From NCBI GenBank assembly GCA_022410635.1, contig JAJVDF010000490.1:463813-527812 (forward strand): 64,000 nt of DNA, given 5' to 3'. The notes beneath the pieces were generated by a model. That model was not told the origin of the DNA. It did no database searches and saw only the letters and a list, made by a program, of their open reading frames with translations. Positions within the stretch are counted from its first letter, which is position 1. Each line of letters opens with the position of its first letter. The position numbers and the translations under genes were made by a program. The DNA comes from Tretioscincus oriximinensis (lineage: Eukaryota; Chordata; Lepidosauria; Squamata; Gymnophthalmidae). Below are positions 11,301-23,254 of this stretch, in pieces.

Positions 11301-12435
11301 GGTATCATCACCCTCACAACCCCTAGTATTTGATCAAATGTCTCCAAGTATTAAAAGAAATAATTTTCTCCCAAAATATATCCTAAAATATCCACAAGAA
11401 GAGACCAGTACAGGGTTGTCATGGGTTCTCTCAGGGGATGCTAAAGACAGACCGGGTATTTCACTGCCGTGCACTTCAGCCAGAACCTTCTGTCCTGACA
11501 GTGGCAAGCGATCACTTGGAATCAATTCAGCAGATATGATTTTGCGCCCTTTGAAATTGGAATTGAGTCATATAGCTCGGACAAATGAGTTAACATGGAA
11601 TATGCACAAGACACTGAAATCCCCGGTAGTTGGTTCACCAGCTGCCTTGAAAACAACAAGCATTACAGCTATAATGGATAGAAGATGCAATCGTCAGAAT
11701 GCCAAGCAGAAGGGAATTGCAAAGAATGAATGGGGAGATACCAGTGATCAAGATTATTTAGATGTTCAAAAACCTCTACAGAATTGGGATGGACCTACAA
11801 TTGTCTGCACAGCACATATGCCAGGGAAGAAAATATGCTTCACATCTAAACACACAGAAAGGTTTTTCATTACTTCAGACACAACAGGACAGAGTTCTGC
11901 ACTACAGTTTGTGTGCTCAGGAAACAGTTCGGTTCTATCAGTCTCTTCCCTGCTTGGAAGAACAGTTCTGCGTGAAAACACAGGCAAGGATATTGGAGAA
12001 TGGAATTCCAATATTAATGCACTCTCAGGATTTCAGGGTCTACCCCTCCGTCCTATGGCCAGTTCCCGATGTCACTGCCATGCCTCTGATACGTTTTATT
12101 GCCACGTACTCTGCACTCAGGAGAAGGAAGCAGGCTCTTTGCCCCAATTAAATATCGTTTCTCTTTCTGGAAAGTCTGGTAGTCNCAAGTTGAATCTGTC
12201 ATTCCCAACTTTGAATGCTGAACCTCAATTGACTTGGTGTTGCCTACCTAGAAATCTCCCTCTCCCTGTGGAACAGAAAGAGAAAAAAGATTCAGTTTAT
12301 TCTTCCCTGCATATTTGTAAGAATGAAAAGGTTGTTTCTGAAAGCAATCTGCTGTTTTGCAAAATGAAAAGCACCTGGAAGACAGCTTGTGAAGCCTTGA
12401 CGACTGGAGCCGTCCCAACACCCATCATAGAGAAG
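8368..12435 (+). CDS. ZNF831: ZNF831, main coding exon (zinc finger protein 831)
   Basis: Probable nuclear DNA-binding protein whose role is poorly characterised. The exon encodes residues 1-1356. Two adjacent C2H2-type fingers sit at residues 147-167 (C147, C150, H163, H167) and 175-197 (C175, C178, H191, H197, with a wide His spacing), joined by a TGERPF linker. Further on are [12 protein letters not shown] (344-355), a conserved block starting SKQGSIDLP and ending FDIR (445-467), and TRSNSLPF near 513, which contains a 14-3-3-like RSNSLP. The finger pair and these blocks match human ZNF831 as I know it and resemble the HIVEP/ZAS family. The exon starts at acceptor CTTCTTCAG (8331-8333). 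An in-frame TAA at 8335 leaves ATG 8350 or 8368; 8368 is chosen because MEAQ aligns with the human N-terminus and its Kozak context is better. The donor is GAGAAG|GTAACA at 12436, phase 0. Four n bases fall within the coding part; there is no frameshift. Confidence 0.93.
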
Positions 12436-12647
12436 GTAACATCTCTATTTTTCTTTCTGGCACNTAGAGTGATGTGGCTTTTTACAAAAACAAGACGAAG
12501 GAATGGAANAAAAATATCACAGTTGTAGTTCATCTTGTTAGTAATACTAGCAAGGTGTTTTCGTGATTTTGAATGAGTAGATTTATTATGGTCCCAGACA
12601 AGAATTGCAAGATGTACTCAGCAGCATAAGCTTTTATAGACTTAGGC

Positions 12648-12712
12648 TGCATCTAGACGTTGCTTATTTATTTTTTGCTTTTGGATATTCTGGAATAAGT
12701 GATATCTAGATG
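12648..12712. repeat. Short inverted repeat, GGCTGCATCTAGAC ends
   Basis: GGCTGCATCTAGAC near the left edge and TCTAGATGCAGC near the right edge are inverted copies. This is a small MITE-like remnant in the first intron after the main ZNF831 exon. Confidence 0.4.
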
Positions 12713-12861
12713 CAGCATATCTACTTCGTCAGATGCAATTGATGAAGTAGCTTCCATCTATGAAAGCTCTCCACTGCAAAAGGAAAGCAGGGTGTTGTTT
12801 CTTCTCTTCTGCGTCCTATTGCTGGATTTTGCTAAGTAAAAATTAAGTGTTTTCCCTCTTT

Positions 12862-13490
12862 ATAAAGAGGTGACATTTGGAATATGTACAATTCTGGTCT
12901 CCACATCTCAAAAAAGATATTGTGGAATTAGAAAAGGTGCAGAAAAGGGTAATAAGAATCAGGCTTCAATGTCTGGGCTTCTTCTACCTCGAAAAATGGT
13001 GTTTAAGAGGTGATCTGATTGACGTGTATAAAATCATGCATGGGGTAGATAAAATAAATAGAGAAAAAATATTTTATGTATCATACAACAGTAGGACCAG
13101 GGGGCATTCATTGAACCTGAATGTCAGAAGAGTGAAGACAGACAAAAGAAAGTATATTTTCACCNAGAGGTCATCAGTTTGTGGTATTTACTTGCAGAAG
13201 AGGTTATGGTAACTAGAAGCCTGAATAGCTTTAAGACAAGATTAGACAAGTTCATGGACACCAAGGATGTAAACAGTTACTAGGATGGATGTCTTGATAC
13301 TGCCTCTAGGATGGAGCAACAGTCAGGATTCCTGATATACCATTTGCAGGGAGTCAAGAACAGATGAAATTTTGCTTTCTTGTGCTTGAGACTACCCAAG
13401 CGCAATTGGTGGGCCCCTGTGTGAAACAGAATGCTGGATTAGATGGGCTCTGCCCCCATTCAGCAGGGCTCCTCTTACGTTATGTTCCCT
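12862..13490 (+). mobile_element. CR1 LINE, 3' coding end plus 3' UTR
   Basis: Sense-strand remains of the CR1 ORF2 C-terminus: a YVQFWSPHLKKDIVELEKVQ stretch, later GDLIDVYKIMHG. The standard 3' UTR with AGAATGCTGGATTAGATGGG follows. It is 5'-truncated, has several stops, and lies in a ZNF831 intron in sense orientation. Confidence 0.9.
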
Positions 13491-14616
13491 AGTAAAATGC
13501 AGTCCTACAAACGTGCAATAATTTTATAAATCGTTACATTGGTAATTGCCCCTCCACAGTGCCATTTACATACTAGTAGGTGAGGCCTTCTATAGTGCCA
13601 CTTACCTATACTGACAATCTGGACCTGTATGCTTCCTCTAACCCTAGTTTGACAATCACATAGTGCAGTTTCATAATACACCGTCATTTGCTAGCACTGA
13701 ACTGTAGAAATTTCTCAACAGATGACTTCATGTGAGAGGTTTGTAATTATTCTTCACTATGGATGNGCTTTCTAGGTGATGAAGATTGGGGGCCTTCACC
13801 TGTTGTAGTCATGAGATCAGGATGGAATGAAATCCTCACATTGAGTAGATTTCTAATATGACACTTGGTCTTGCCATATCTAGAGTCTCTTGGTTTCTTT
13901 TTGGTCAGTCTGAGAATTGACCAGCTAAGCACTAACGTTCTGTAGAGGTGGATCTCCTCCTTGTTCACTAGAGTTGCTCTGTTGTGCTTGCCCTCCTACT
14001 CTGGCTCATTCTTCACTTTATAATGCATTTATTTATAACATCCTTTTATCGAGGAACATGGCAACAAACGCATTAATCGGAATATAAACAAGTTAGCTAT
14101 CACTCAAACATTCAATGGTCAAAAGAAGGAAGGAAGCCTGACTCTAGGGAAAGTGATTTTGAATTAAGTTGTGTATTCCAGAGTGAACNAGTAGCTCTGC
14201 TTGTCCTCTGCATTGGCACCTTTGAGACAGTCAGAAACAACTTCAAAGAGGGTCAGGATTTTTGCTTTCAATTGCCTGAGGTGAAGAAGGAAACAGCAGC
14301 TAGAAAAAGTGAAGGATAAAGGGATAGGATAAGGTAAGAGAATAAAATAGAACAGGGTAGGAACTGCTATAATTGTGTTACTTGCCATAGTTTTGGAGTT
14401 ATGCCATGTTTGATGGGGAAAAATAGGAAGCAAAGAGGGGAAAAATCTGCAAGCGATACTGAGGTTTTTAATGAGTGCTTTTTAAATTGTTTTCTGAGTC
14501 AGAATTTTCATATTTTTTTTACATTTTGAATTTATTTATCTGCACCTATATTTTATGTTTTTTAAAAATGTACCTTTAGCAACTAAAGCTGATGGTTGTT
14601 GAAAAACATTCCACAG

Positions 14617-14717
14617 GAAGAAAAGAAAAAAGCGAAGCCAAGCAAACTGAGAAGCCTTGAAGCACGCAGTGCAAAGAAAGGATGCAGGAGGAAGAAACTG
14701 AGCGTGAGGTCCAATCG
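14617..14717 (+). CDS. ZNF831: ZNF831, second coding exon
   Basis: A 101-nt exon between acceptor AACATTCCACAG and donor AATCG|GTAAGG. It enters in phase 0 from the main exon and leaves in phase 2. It encodes 33 codons of a very basic peptide (beginning EEKKKAKPSKLRSLEARSAK, later RRKKL) that could act as a nuclear localisation signal. The reading frame is open only in the phase the previous exon demands, which supports the call. Confidence 0.85.
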
Positions 14718-14849
14718 GTAAGGAACATACGACAAATGATTTGTTTATCCAAATACAAGTCGCATCAAGAAGCCTTTCAGGATCTCTGTAGATCAAAAGA
14801 TTACAGTTCTAATAACTTAATTTCTTAAGAAGGAAAAGGAGAAGATCAT

Positions 14850-15118
14850 AATTTTCTGGTTTTTATATCCCGCCCTTCTCACAAGAAGCGACTCAGCAGT
14901 TTACAAGGTTAATTTTTGCCTATGAATTGTGGTACTCATTTATCTAATTGAAACGTAGATTGTGAAACCACTTTCTTTCAAATAGCTGAGTTGGCTAGAG
15001 CTGAGGGCCAGTAGAGGCACGTACTCTTCTCTCTCTACATTTGACACAGGGCCTCAGAACTGGGTCTCTCAGTTGAAAGACCGGCTCTTATTGACTGTGC
15101 CATTTGTGCCTTTAGTGC
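14850..15118 (-). mobile_element. tRNA-derived SINE, (TTC)n-tail family, diverged
   Basis: Shares an ordered set of motifs with 34425-34690, 40145-40440 and 41081-41310: TATATCCCGCCCTTCTCAC at the tail side, then AATAGCTGAGTTGGCTAGAG, then a degraded tRNA-like head (GGCTCTTATTGACTGTGCC). It is inverted relative to the gene. The tail repeat itself is lost. Confidence 0.65.
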
Positions 15119-17122
15119 CTTCTAGATCTTTGTGTACACAACTTGGGCCCCAAATATCCACAGAAGCTTCTCTTCTCATCCATTTGTGTGATACCATCCT
15201 CAGAACAAACAAACAGTAGTATTGGTGCTTTCCCTTTCCTTTGCCGCTCGTCACTCACAGACACATTAGGGGTTTTTATCCCTCCAAANAGAGACTGAAT
15301 TTTGTTTGCTGTCCCAAACTGCCATCACTGTTGCCCACTGGGCATAGAAGGGCGAGGGGCCTGTACATGCCATTGCCTTCTATCACAGCAGCTCATCTGA
15401 GCATGGAGGGAGTTCCATAAACCTTTCAGGCTGGCAGGTACCAGTAGGGTCTTAAGGATGGTGAGTTAGGTACAAGGGCAGGTGGGTATGGATTTGGGCT
15501 TTTCACTCCCTCCATGCCCAAATGGCAGTGGCGATTTCAGGTGGCCAGCACTCTGCCTGGTGATGTTGAAAACTCCCAACATGGTGGCGAGTGGCATCTA
15601 CTGATGAGGTCAAGGGGAAAGAAAGGTTGCCTTGATTACTTTGCAGTGTGCACAGGAAATTTAAAAGGCACCCGGGGCAAAGGAAAAAATAATTCCCTTT
15701 AGCTCTGCAAACTTAGAAACCATTGCCTACAAGCTGCCACTGAATTTTAGTACTGTAAATTATGTGCACTGGAAGCGTATTGCTTTGTGGTAAGTAAATT
15801 ATTTATGTTCAAGGCACTATAAATTTAAAAAAAGTATAAAAAAGATCCCAGCGTCCCCTTCAATGTTTAATGTAGATTAGGGTTTAGCAGGAAAACATCA
15901 TGTCTAAGTCACATTTGAGCCATTTTAAAATAACTGTGTATCAGTCAGTGGCTCCTAAAATGGAAGGCTAATTACTGGCAGAATTCTCTGATGACCATTT
16001 TTCTTGGATGGTATTGAGCAGGGGGTGGACCTGATGACCCTGGAGGTTCTTTCCAACTCTGNGATAACTGCAAGGAGTTGAGAGTGGAGCAAATCTTGTT
16101 TTCTTCTGCAGCTTAACAATACCCTATTGTGTGAGATAGGATGCTGCATTCAATAAGATTCCTCTTATGTTCTTAATGAAGCTTAATGTCTTATTAATGA
16201 CTGAGCTGAGGATTGTGATTTGATTCCTATAACTTGTGAGCAATTGGTTTGAAGAAAAAGGACCTAGTCATTTCTCTTTCATTCTGAAGCCAGTCACAAA
16301 AAATATGCCTTANTCTTCCTGAATTATTTTACTAGAAAAATCTCCTACTAGTAAGTGTTTCTGGGGAACAAACAAAACCTGAACTATTGTCAGGAACTAA
16401 AGAGACTTGATATTTAGCCATGGAACCCAGTTGGGTGTACATATGGTTTCTGGGCTGATATTGAGAAAGAACGCCACCTGATTTTGATAGAGACATGAAA
16501 TACCAATGTATAAATCAACCCTATATACTTGCATAATAGGGATCACTCCACAGGGATTTTTATTTGAACGAGGCCACATTTGAGCTCCCTGAAGTCTTTT
16601 GCCATTAAGTTCACATCTTAATATTAATCCAGCTGCAGTCCTTTGTCAGCGCAAGAAAGTACGTTTTCTTTCCATGTTCTCTAATGTAAAGGTTGATTTT
16701 ATGAGTGAGATAATTCCAAAAGAAAATAGTCAGACTCTGGTCAGATTAGAGCTATATATTTTGTTTCAGATAACCAGGTTTACTGAGACCACAGGCTTTC
16801 TGTGGTCAATATGATGAGTCACATTTTTAACAACATATCCTACTGAGACCATCTTTCTGTTCTCTTATCCTCCGACCTTGCAAGCAAAGATTATTGGTGG
16901 GCACGTGCCCAATGCATAATATTATGGGTTGCATAGAAGGGTGGCATAATTTTATTTATTTATTTTCCTGCCCTTATACCGTCGGAAATTATAAATAAAA
17001 ATAAAGTACCAATCTTGCTTAGAGAAGGTGGTTGTCCTGATTGTCATCTGGCCCTTCTCCCCATTGTGGAAGACCTTTTTGCCTACTATCAAGGAATCAA
17101 AAGAGCTTAAAAAGATTTTCTC
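15119..17122. other. ZNF831 intron; only old repeat tails
   Basis: No exon seen. CR1 3' remnants lie at 16010-16075 (CCTGGAGGTTCTTTCCAACT) and 16085-16185 (ending TTCCTCTTATGTTCTT). An inverted AT-rich repeat tail lies at 16945-17010. The rest is non-descript AT-rich sequence. Confidence 0.5.
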
Positions 17123-19650
17123 TGGATCTAGGAGGTAACTCATGCCTTCACTATGGGTTGATTTTGATTGGCTGCAGCAACAGAAGCCCTGCTTTGTTTG
17201 AAATATTTAAAATTGCCCCTTGGTGACAATATTCTCAGTCCTTCTGTTGCTGTCAGCGCAGAAGCACTTTGTTTAGTCCCTTTTCCTTGGGCCTATGTCT
17301 ACTAGAAATATCAGAAGCTCTGATTGGAGGAATTCACGGGTCATCGCCCATCTCAGAATTCCCCCTGAACTGACTAACCTACGACCGTCAGTAGGTCAGA
17401 GGCAACAGTACACGCTCACTAGGCACTGCCTTATCAGAGCACTTGAACAGCAGGGGACTGAGAAGTCACTCCCCCTCAGACCATGAGGTCTGTTTGTGTG
17501 GTGAGGACAAAATCTGAGATGCCTAAATTTACTCAGGCTGTGGGAGAAGCCCGAGTTCATGCAGCCCAGGAGGAAGTTCATAGCAAAACCCTGCTTTTAG
17601 TGGCAGGTTTAGACATTTCTGCTCAAATACACCAGGTGGTGGCTGACTATTTTGACAGTCTGTCTCCTCAAGTGCCTCATAACACGATGCTATTCAGGCT
17701 CTTTGGTGAAGACGAGAAGTCACAATTGCCTGAGAGGGCAGGTAGTTGCAAGAAAAGACTTACCCCGCCCAGATTGCCTTCAGCATTGCGTGAGTTAGTC
17801 CCCTCAGAGTACCTGGCTTCTGCCTCAGGGAAACAATTCTGTGCTGAAGGAGAGGCTGAGCCAGAAGACCAAAATGTCAGTAAAAGTGGAGGTAAAACGC
17901 ACAAAGAAGGTGGTGGACGCCAAAATGGCTTCAGCTAAAATTGTCCCCTCTCAGCCACCATCCAAAAGGGTGCTGCCGGAGAAGCAGCCCCCATCTAAGG
18001 TAACTGGATAAACACAGGAGTGAGAANTCGTCTAAGCCCACATCATCAAAACATGACGCACTGGCTAAGAGCACAAAGTCATTCTGCTCCCCAAGGCTCC
18101 TGCTGCGCCCAAGTCTCCCAAGCCACAGCTGCCTCATTCTAAAAGCAAACACTTGCAGGAACCTGCNCACTTTCCTCCTAGGAAGCCAGAAGCACCTGCC
18201 TCTCCCCCAGGGGAGAAAGCTCGCTGAAAGATGCACCATTTGTGACAGCCATCAGAAGAAAAGGAACTCTTGACAGTTCAGGTGAAGAACCAACACACCC
18301 CCTTCAGAACTGGTTTTCTGATGAGTCAAATAATCCTGACTCCTTAGATGAAGAGGCTGACCAAAGTCTTTTTAGTCCTGAAGTCTTGTCACGTGTTTTA
18401 GATAAAATGTTTGCCACTCTGAGCCTCAAAAACAGTCAGTAGCAGAAGATGTGAAGGAAGAAATGGCTAATCTGAGATGCCAGCCAACCTTCCAGGTGTT
18501 AGTGCCCTCCCTACCAAAATTATTTAAATCTGTTGAATGGCAGGTGACTACTAAAATGTTATGTCCACCAATTTTCTTAAATAATTTTTTGGGGTCAGAT
18601 ATGGGGGGGCAATAAAATATGGCAGACCCCTTAGCCGATGCAGAGGTCACCACTCTCCTATTACATTCGATGGACCCTAAAGCTAGGGATACCTCCTTAT
18701 GGGATGAGGACTGCAAAATGGATGGCTTCCTCAAAAAGGTTTTGAATCCCTGTCCCTTTCAACCAGGGCAAATGCCCAAATGACTCTATATTTTACCACA
18801 GCGTTCAAGTGGGCTGAAGCCCATGCAGAGGAACCATCGCAAGTCCTGGCATTGCTGGCTGATGCTATCTATGAGCTCATGATCCACTTCCACCTTAGCA
18901 GCTCTGTTTAACAGAGTTTGTCAAAGATTTCTGTAATGCAGCGGTATGGAGTCCCCCTCCACTTTTACCAAGCATTACAAGATGGACATTTCCTCCGAGG
19001 ATAATATTACCTATGGCAATATTCTGCAGTATATTCTGGATGAGAATTCATAATTTCCCACCAAATTGTTATCAATACTTTGGTACATCCCAGAACGAAG
19101 GCATGACTTACCTCCTAGATCCGGAGGAAAGAACACCCCATCTTCATACTTACCTGTGGGCAGGTGTTCTAAGATCTAGGAGGTAAGTGATGCCACCCTT
19201 CCCAGAGACTATGATTCCATATTGTTTCCAGTTTCTTGTTATAATGAGCATAGCGTGACAAGGGTAAACCTAGGAAAGTTTTTTTTCGTGTTTTCTGATT
19301 TTTGGTTTATTTCCCTATTGTTGACACTTGTGTTACTTATGTGTGTCTGTCACTTTTCAATGTTTATTACACTGGTTCATGTTTTGTTTTGTCTTCAAGC
19401 AACAGTGTTTGTATATTGTATTTCTTACTTCAGCAGATAAAGTTGTTTTATTTTTTTTGTCTGAGACTCTGATTCTTACTAACACCACCAGAAGGACTGG
19501 GAATATGGCTGCCGAGGGATGCTTTTAAGTCTCTCAGATAAGGCGGGGCTTCTGTTGCTGCAGCCAATCAGGATCAACCCGTGTGAAGGCATGACTTACC
19601 TCCTAGATCCTAGAACACTACCCCACAGGGAAGTATGAAGATGGGATATT
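17123..19650 (+). mobile_element. Non-autonomous DIRS-like retroelement
   Basis: An inverted pair of about 150 bp bounds the element: 17123-17270 (starting GGATCTAGGAGGTAACTCAT) and about 19460-19610 (the inverse, starting GGATCTAGGAGGTAAGTCAT). Just inside the right end, 19099-19184 is complementary to the outer edges of both ends. Its first part is the inverse of the left edge, and its second part (CCCCATCTTCATACTTACCT) the inverse of the 19611-19650 extension. This internal complementary region is the hallmark of DIRS elements. Between them, 17483-18905 is gag-like and broken (151-codon frame at 17483, 66-codon frame at 18242, then frameshifted pieces such as ADPLADAEVTTLLL). The reverse-transcriptase and tyrosine-recombinase regions are absent. 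It sits in a ZNF831 intron. Confidence 0.7.
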
Positions 19651-19959
19651 CTTATCTCTTCAACTTGGATCAATTTGGAGGGCATCTTAAACATTTTTGG
19701 TGTTTAATTTTTTAAGTCCATCTTGCCTAGTAGTATGGTGCCTTTAAAAGGTTTTGCATTGTTTTAATATTACTGCAACTGTCATATTCTGTAACTGGCC
19801 TTAAGCTTTCCAGAGAAGATCAAATTAGGAATTTAAGGAGTAAATCACAAAGAAAATATGATTTCATTTTAGGTTTTTGCAATTTGTCTATACTGCTACA
19901 TTTAATATGAAATCTTGACCTCAAAAGTTGTTAACTGACCTGCATATTTGTCTGTGCAG

Positions 19960-20126
19960 ATACAAAGGCAGCTATGGATGTAGACTGGCTCTTCTGAAAA
20001 CGAACAAACTAAGCAAACTATCCTGGCAAACATCTAAGGCCTTTGGGATTCCTAAAACATATTCACACCCACCAAAAAGCCCCAAGGATTGCAGAAGATG
20101 CCTTTGTCTTCCGATAGTCCCGGATG
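19960..20126 (+). CDS. ZNF831: ZNF831, third coding exon
   Basis: A 167-nt exon between acceptor TTTGTCTGTGCAG and donor CCGGATG|GTAAGG. It enters in phase 2 (CG|A gives Arg) and leaves in phase 1. The peptide starts RYKGSYGCRLALLKTNKLSK and ends CRRCLCLPIVPD; the CRRCLC cluster is cysteine-rich but does not form a recognisable zinc site. The open frame matches the phase of the preceding exon. Confidence 0.85.
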
Positions 20127-20239
20127 GTAAGGCTGTATTTCCTTCGTTCCAAGTTTTGACATAGTTCTTTCTGTGGCCGTGTACATCCGACCCTTATTGC
20201 TTTGATACANTAAAGCTCCCTGNGAAACCTATAAACATA

Positions 20240-20312
20240 NACTGCTCAAAACAATTAAGGGAATGCTTTTACATGTTATGGTAAAGTGTTCCCTTAATTG
20301 TTTTGAGCAGTA
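20240..20312. mobile_element. Fold-back MITE, TACTGCT family, copy 2
   Basis: Palindrome with arms ACTGCTCAAAACAATTAAGG and its inverse (CCTTAATTGTTTTGAGCAGT), about 73 bp, in the intron directly after ZNF831 exon 3. A further isolated end (TTTTGAGCAGTA) lies at 20340-20351. Same family as 3883-3960. Confidence 0.65.
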
Positions 20313-20384
20313 TATATTTATATGTTAATTTATATATTATTTTGAGCAGTACATTTGCCGTCTGCAAGGGGAAGAATTATATGG

Positions 20385-20790
20385 GCAGGTCTATATGGGA
20401 GAAGGCTCTCCTTCAGAAAGCCAGGACCCAAGCTGTTTAGGGCTTTGTGTGTTTTGTAACCCTTGAATTGAGCTCGCTAGTGAATAGGCAGCTAGTGCAG
20501 ATCAGAAGTCGGGCTGCTGCATTCTGCACTAGATCTAGCTTCCAGACTGTTTTCAGGAGTAGCCCCATGTAGAGCACATTACAAAATCTGGAGATTATAG
20601 AGTGTGGATTTCTGTGGACAAATCATCCTCATCCAGGAATGGCTGAACCAGCCGGAGATTAAACTAGGCACTCCTGGCTGTTGCTGCCACACGAGCCCTA
20701 AGTGACAGAGATAAATCCAAAAACACCCCCAGATCACGGATCTGATTTTTCTGGCACAAATTGTCCATATAATTTCAATTAAAATAATGG
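20385..20790 (-). repeat. Interspersed repeat, same family as 3185-3800
   Basis: Shares the motif order TAGGGCTTTGTG, CTTCCAGACTGTTTTCAGGA, AGCCCCATGTAGAGCAC with the earlier copy. It is better preserved here. No coding frame; class not determined. Confidence 0.55.
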
Positions 20791-21299
20791 ACATTACTTA
20801 TCTGTGATGTTATAGAGTAGTAGAGCTGCATAGTTTGGAATTACTTCCACAGAAAACTTTTTAGGTTTAGCTAGTTTGTATAATGTGTTTTTAGTTCTTT
20901 CAGCAACCTAANTGAGAAATAGCATATGAATGGATGGATGGACGTACAAGCAAATAGTTTGTGGTACATTTATGCATAAGGAATCTGGGGCACTGGGAGA
21001 ACAGAATTGGAAGGTTGCCTTTGATCCTGACAAAACACATTTTAGTCCAACCAATTTACTGTTGGCTAAGAATAAAGGAGTTTCTATTGAAGATGCACTT
21101 AGTGCTTGGTTTTCAATAATCCCTTGACACAAACCACGTTCCTTCTTACATTTGAAAGTCAGAACCAAAGTGGGTGACTAACCCTTCCACATTATTTGCA
21201 TGGAAATACTGAAGTACATTAGATGTGTTGTGACAACTACTTAAAGCACATCACAGTCTCCATCACATCATCCAGATATTTGCAGGGAAGAAAGGCTTA

Positions 21300-22048
21300 G
21301 AACATAAGAACATAAGAAGAGCCATACTGGATCGGGCCATAGCCCATCTAGTCCAGCATTCTGTGTCACACAGAGGCCTACCAGATGCACCTGGGCAGTC
21401 CGAACAGAGGAAAGCAAAATATGCTGCTCCTGTTCGTGACTCCCTGCAAATGGCATTTCAGGAGTCCTGCCTGTTGCTCCATCCCGAAGGCAGCATCCAG
21501 ACATCCATCCTAGGACCCATTTATAGTATCCATTTATACCCTTTGTGTCCATGAACCTGTCTAGTCTTGTCTTGAATCTATCCAAGCTGTTAGCTACCAC
21601 TACCTCTTCAGGAAGTAAATTCCACAAGCCGATGACCCTCTGGGTGAAAAAATACTTTCCTTTGTCTGTTCTCACTTTTCTACCCATCAGTTTTAAGGAG
21701 GGCCCTCTGGTCCTTGTGTTGTGTGATAGAGAAAACATTTTGTCTATTCATCCTATCCATCCCATGCATGATTTTGTACACTTCAGTCAGATCACTTTTT
21801 AACATCACCTTTTGAGGCTGAAGGGGCCCAGATGTTGTAGCCTGACTTCGTAAGGAGGTGCTCCAGACCCTTGATCATTCTTGTTGCCCTTTTCTGCACT
21901 TTCTCTAGTTCCACAATATCCCTCTTGAGATGTGGTGACCAGAATTGAACACAGTATTCCAAATGTGGCCTCACCACAGATTTATAAAGAGGCAAAACAA
22001 CATTTGCTGACTTGTTTTCAATTCCTTTCCTAATTATCCCCAACATAG
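21300..22048 (-). mobile_element. CR1 LINE, 3' half
   Basis: Minus-strand C-terminal CR1 ORF2 pieces in order: LYKSVVRPHLEYCVQFWSPH, KVQKRATRMIKGLEHL, then FSLSHNTRTRGPSLKLMGRK and VIGLWNLLPEEVVVANS. The 3' UTR ends with AACATAAGAACATAAGAAG at the left edge. It is frameshifted near 21740-21800, so not functional. It lies in a ZNF831 intron, antisense to the gene. Confidence 0.92.
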
Positions 22049-22134
22049 GCTTAAGGCACTATATGTACACCTGCTTGTGACAACCACAGTAATACAGGCA
22101 ATATATAGAGGTTGTTGAGAATAAGTGTATAAGA

Positions 22135-22560
22135 TTGCCATATTTCAAAATGAATTATTTTGAGGGTATTATAGGAAGTCCTATCCCATACCTGTCCCCT
22201 GCCACCAGCAAACATCTCTTTCCACGAAGGATAGCAGTCTGGATGCCTGCTAAACTTATCATGATAATATATTTACTCGTAGTAGGATTCACTAAGCCAT
22301 TCCAGACTTTGTCCAGCCTCTGTTTGAAGACTTCCAGTGAAAGAGAACTCACCACTCCTATGGCAGTCTTTTCAACTGATTTGTCACCCTTATTGTCAGA
22401 ATGTTTTTTTCTGATATCTAATCTAAATCTACTTCCTTGCAGTTTCATCCCACTGTTTCTAGTCCTTCCATCATGGACTTTTGTATTTTTGGTTTGGATG
22501 TCAACAGTAAAATCATGGATTTTCCATGGAATCAAACTTCATTCATTCATTCATCTATTC
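22135..22560 (-). mobile_element. Second LINE fragment, C-terminal end
   Basis: A minus-strand frame of about 126 codons reads like a LINE ORF2 end (GMKLQGSRFRLDIRKK, later SLSLEVFKQRLDKVWNGL). It differs from the adjacent CR1 copy, so it is another subfamily or an older insertion. A (CATT)n stretch and another repeat tail follow at 22540-22620. Confidence 0.65.
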
Positions 22561-23254
22561 ATTCAGGAATTTATATCCTGCTCTTCACCAAAGGTCCCAG
22601 CTTAGGTTACAGAAATTAATAATACAAAAGCACATTAGTTTTTAATAATATATAAATTATTGTTATTTTTTTTTAACATTCCTAGGGGAGGGTATGGCAG
22701 AAGGAAAACTGCTATTTGGTGCTCCAAGATGGTCTCTTCCTTTGAAACCCAGCGCAGGCAGCTGGATATAGAAACTCTAAGATATGGCCCTGTAAGACCT
22801 TGAGGCTGCCTTTTCCTATAATTTTATGCTAGTTATGACTGGTTGGGTTCATATGGAAGATCATTGGACATGTAACTGAGTCAACAACAGGTTATTTCCT
22901 GTTAAGGTAGTTATAGTAATGATAAGAGCTTTTTCTCCATGCATGTAAAACAATTGAATTGGAACCACACTGAGTTTTGATCAAGGAACATTGCAAGGGT
23001 CTAAATGTTAAAGAGTCCATCATGTATACTTTTTATCTAACGGCATCACATTTGGCTCAGTACAAAAATACGTTGATTTCCATAAGTCCTTGGATCTCGT
23101 ACTATTTTGAAAGTTGAGGTCAATTTGGATCCATTTCCTTTTTAGCTGTCTTCCTGCTCTCCTATCATCTTCTTGGCCATTTCAATTTTAACTTCCTGTT
23201 CCAGTTTCCTTGGAGATATGAATTAGCAAGTGGTATACAAAAGATGCATCATAT

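Noticed and set aside
17483..18442. A host gene with several small exons
   Set aside because: The frames lie between the inverted ends of a DIRS-like element, lack splice sites and read like a gag region.
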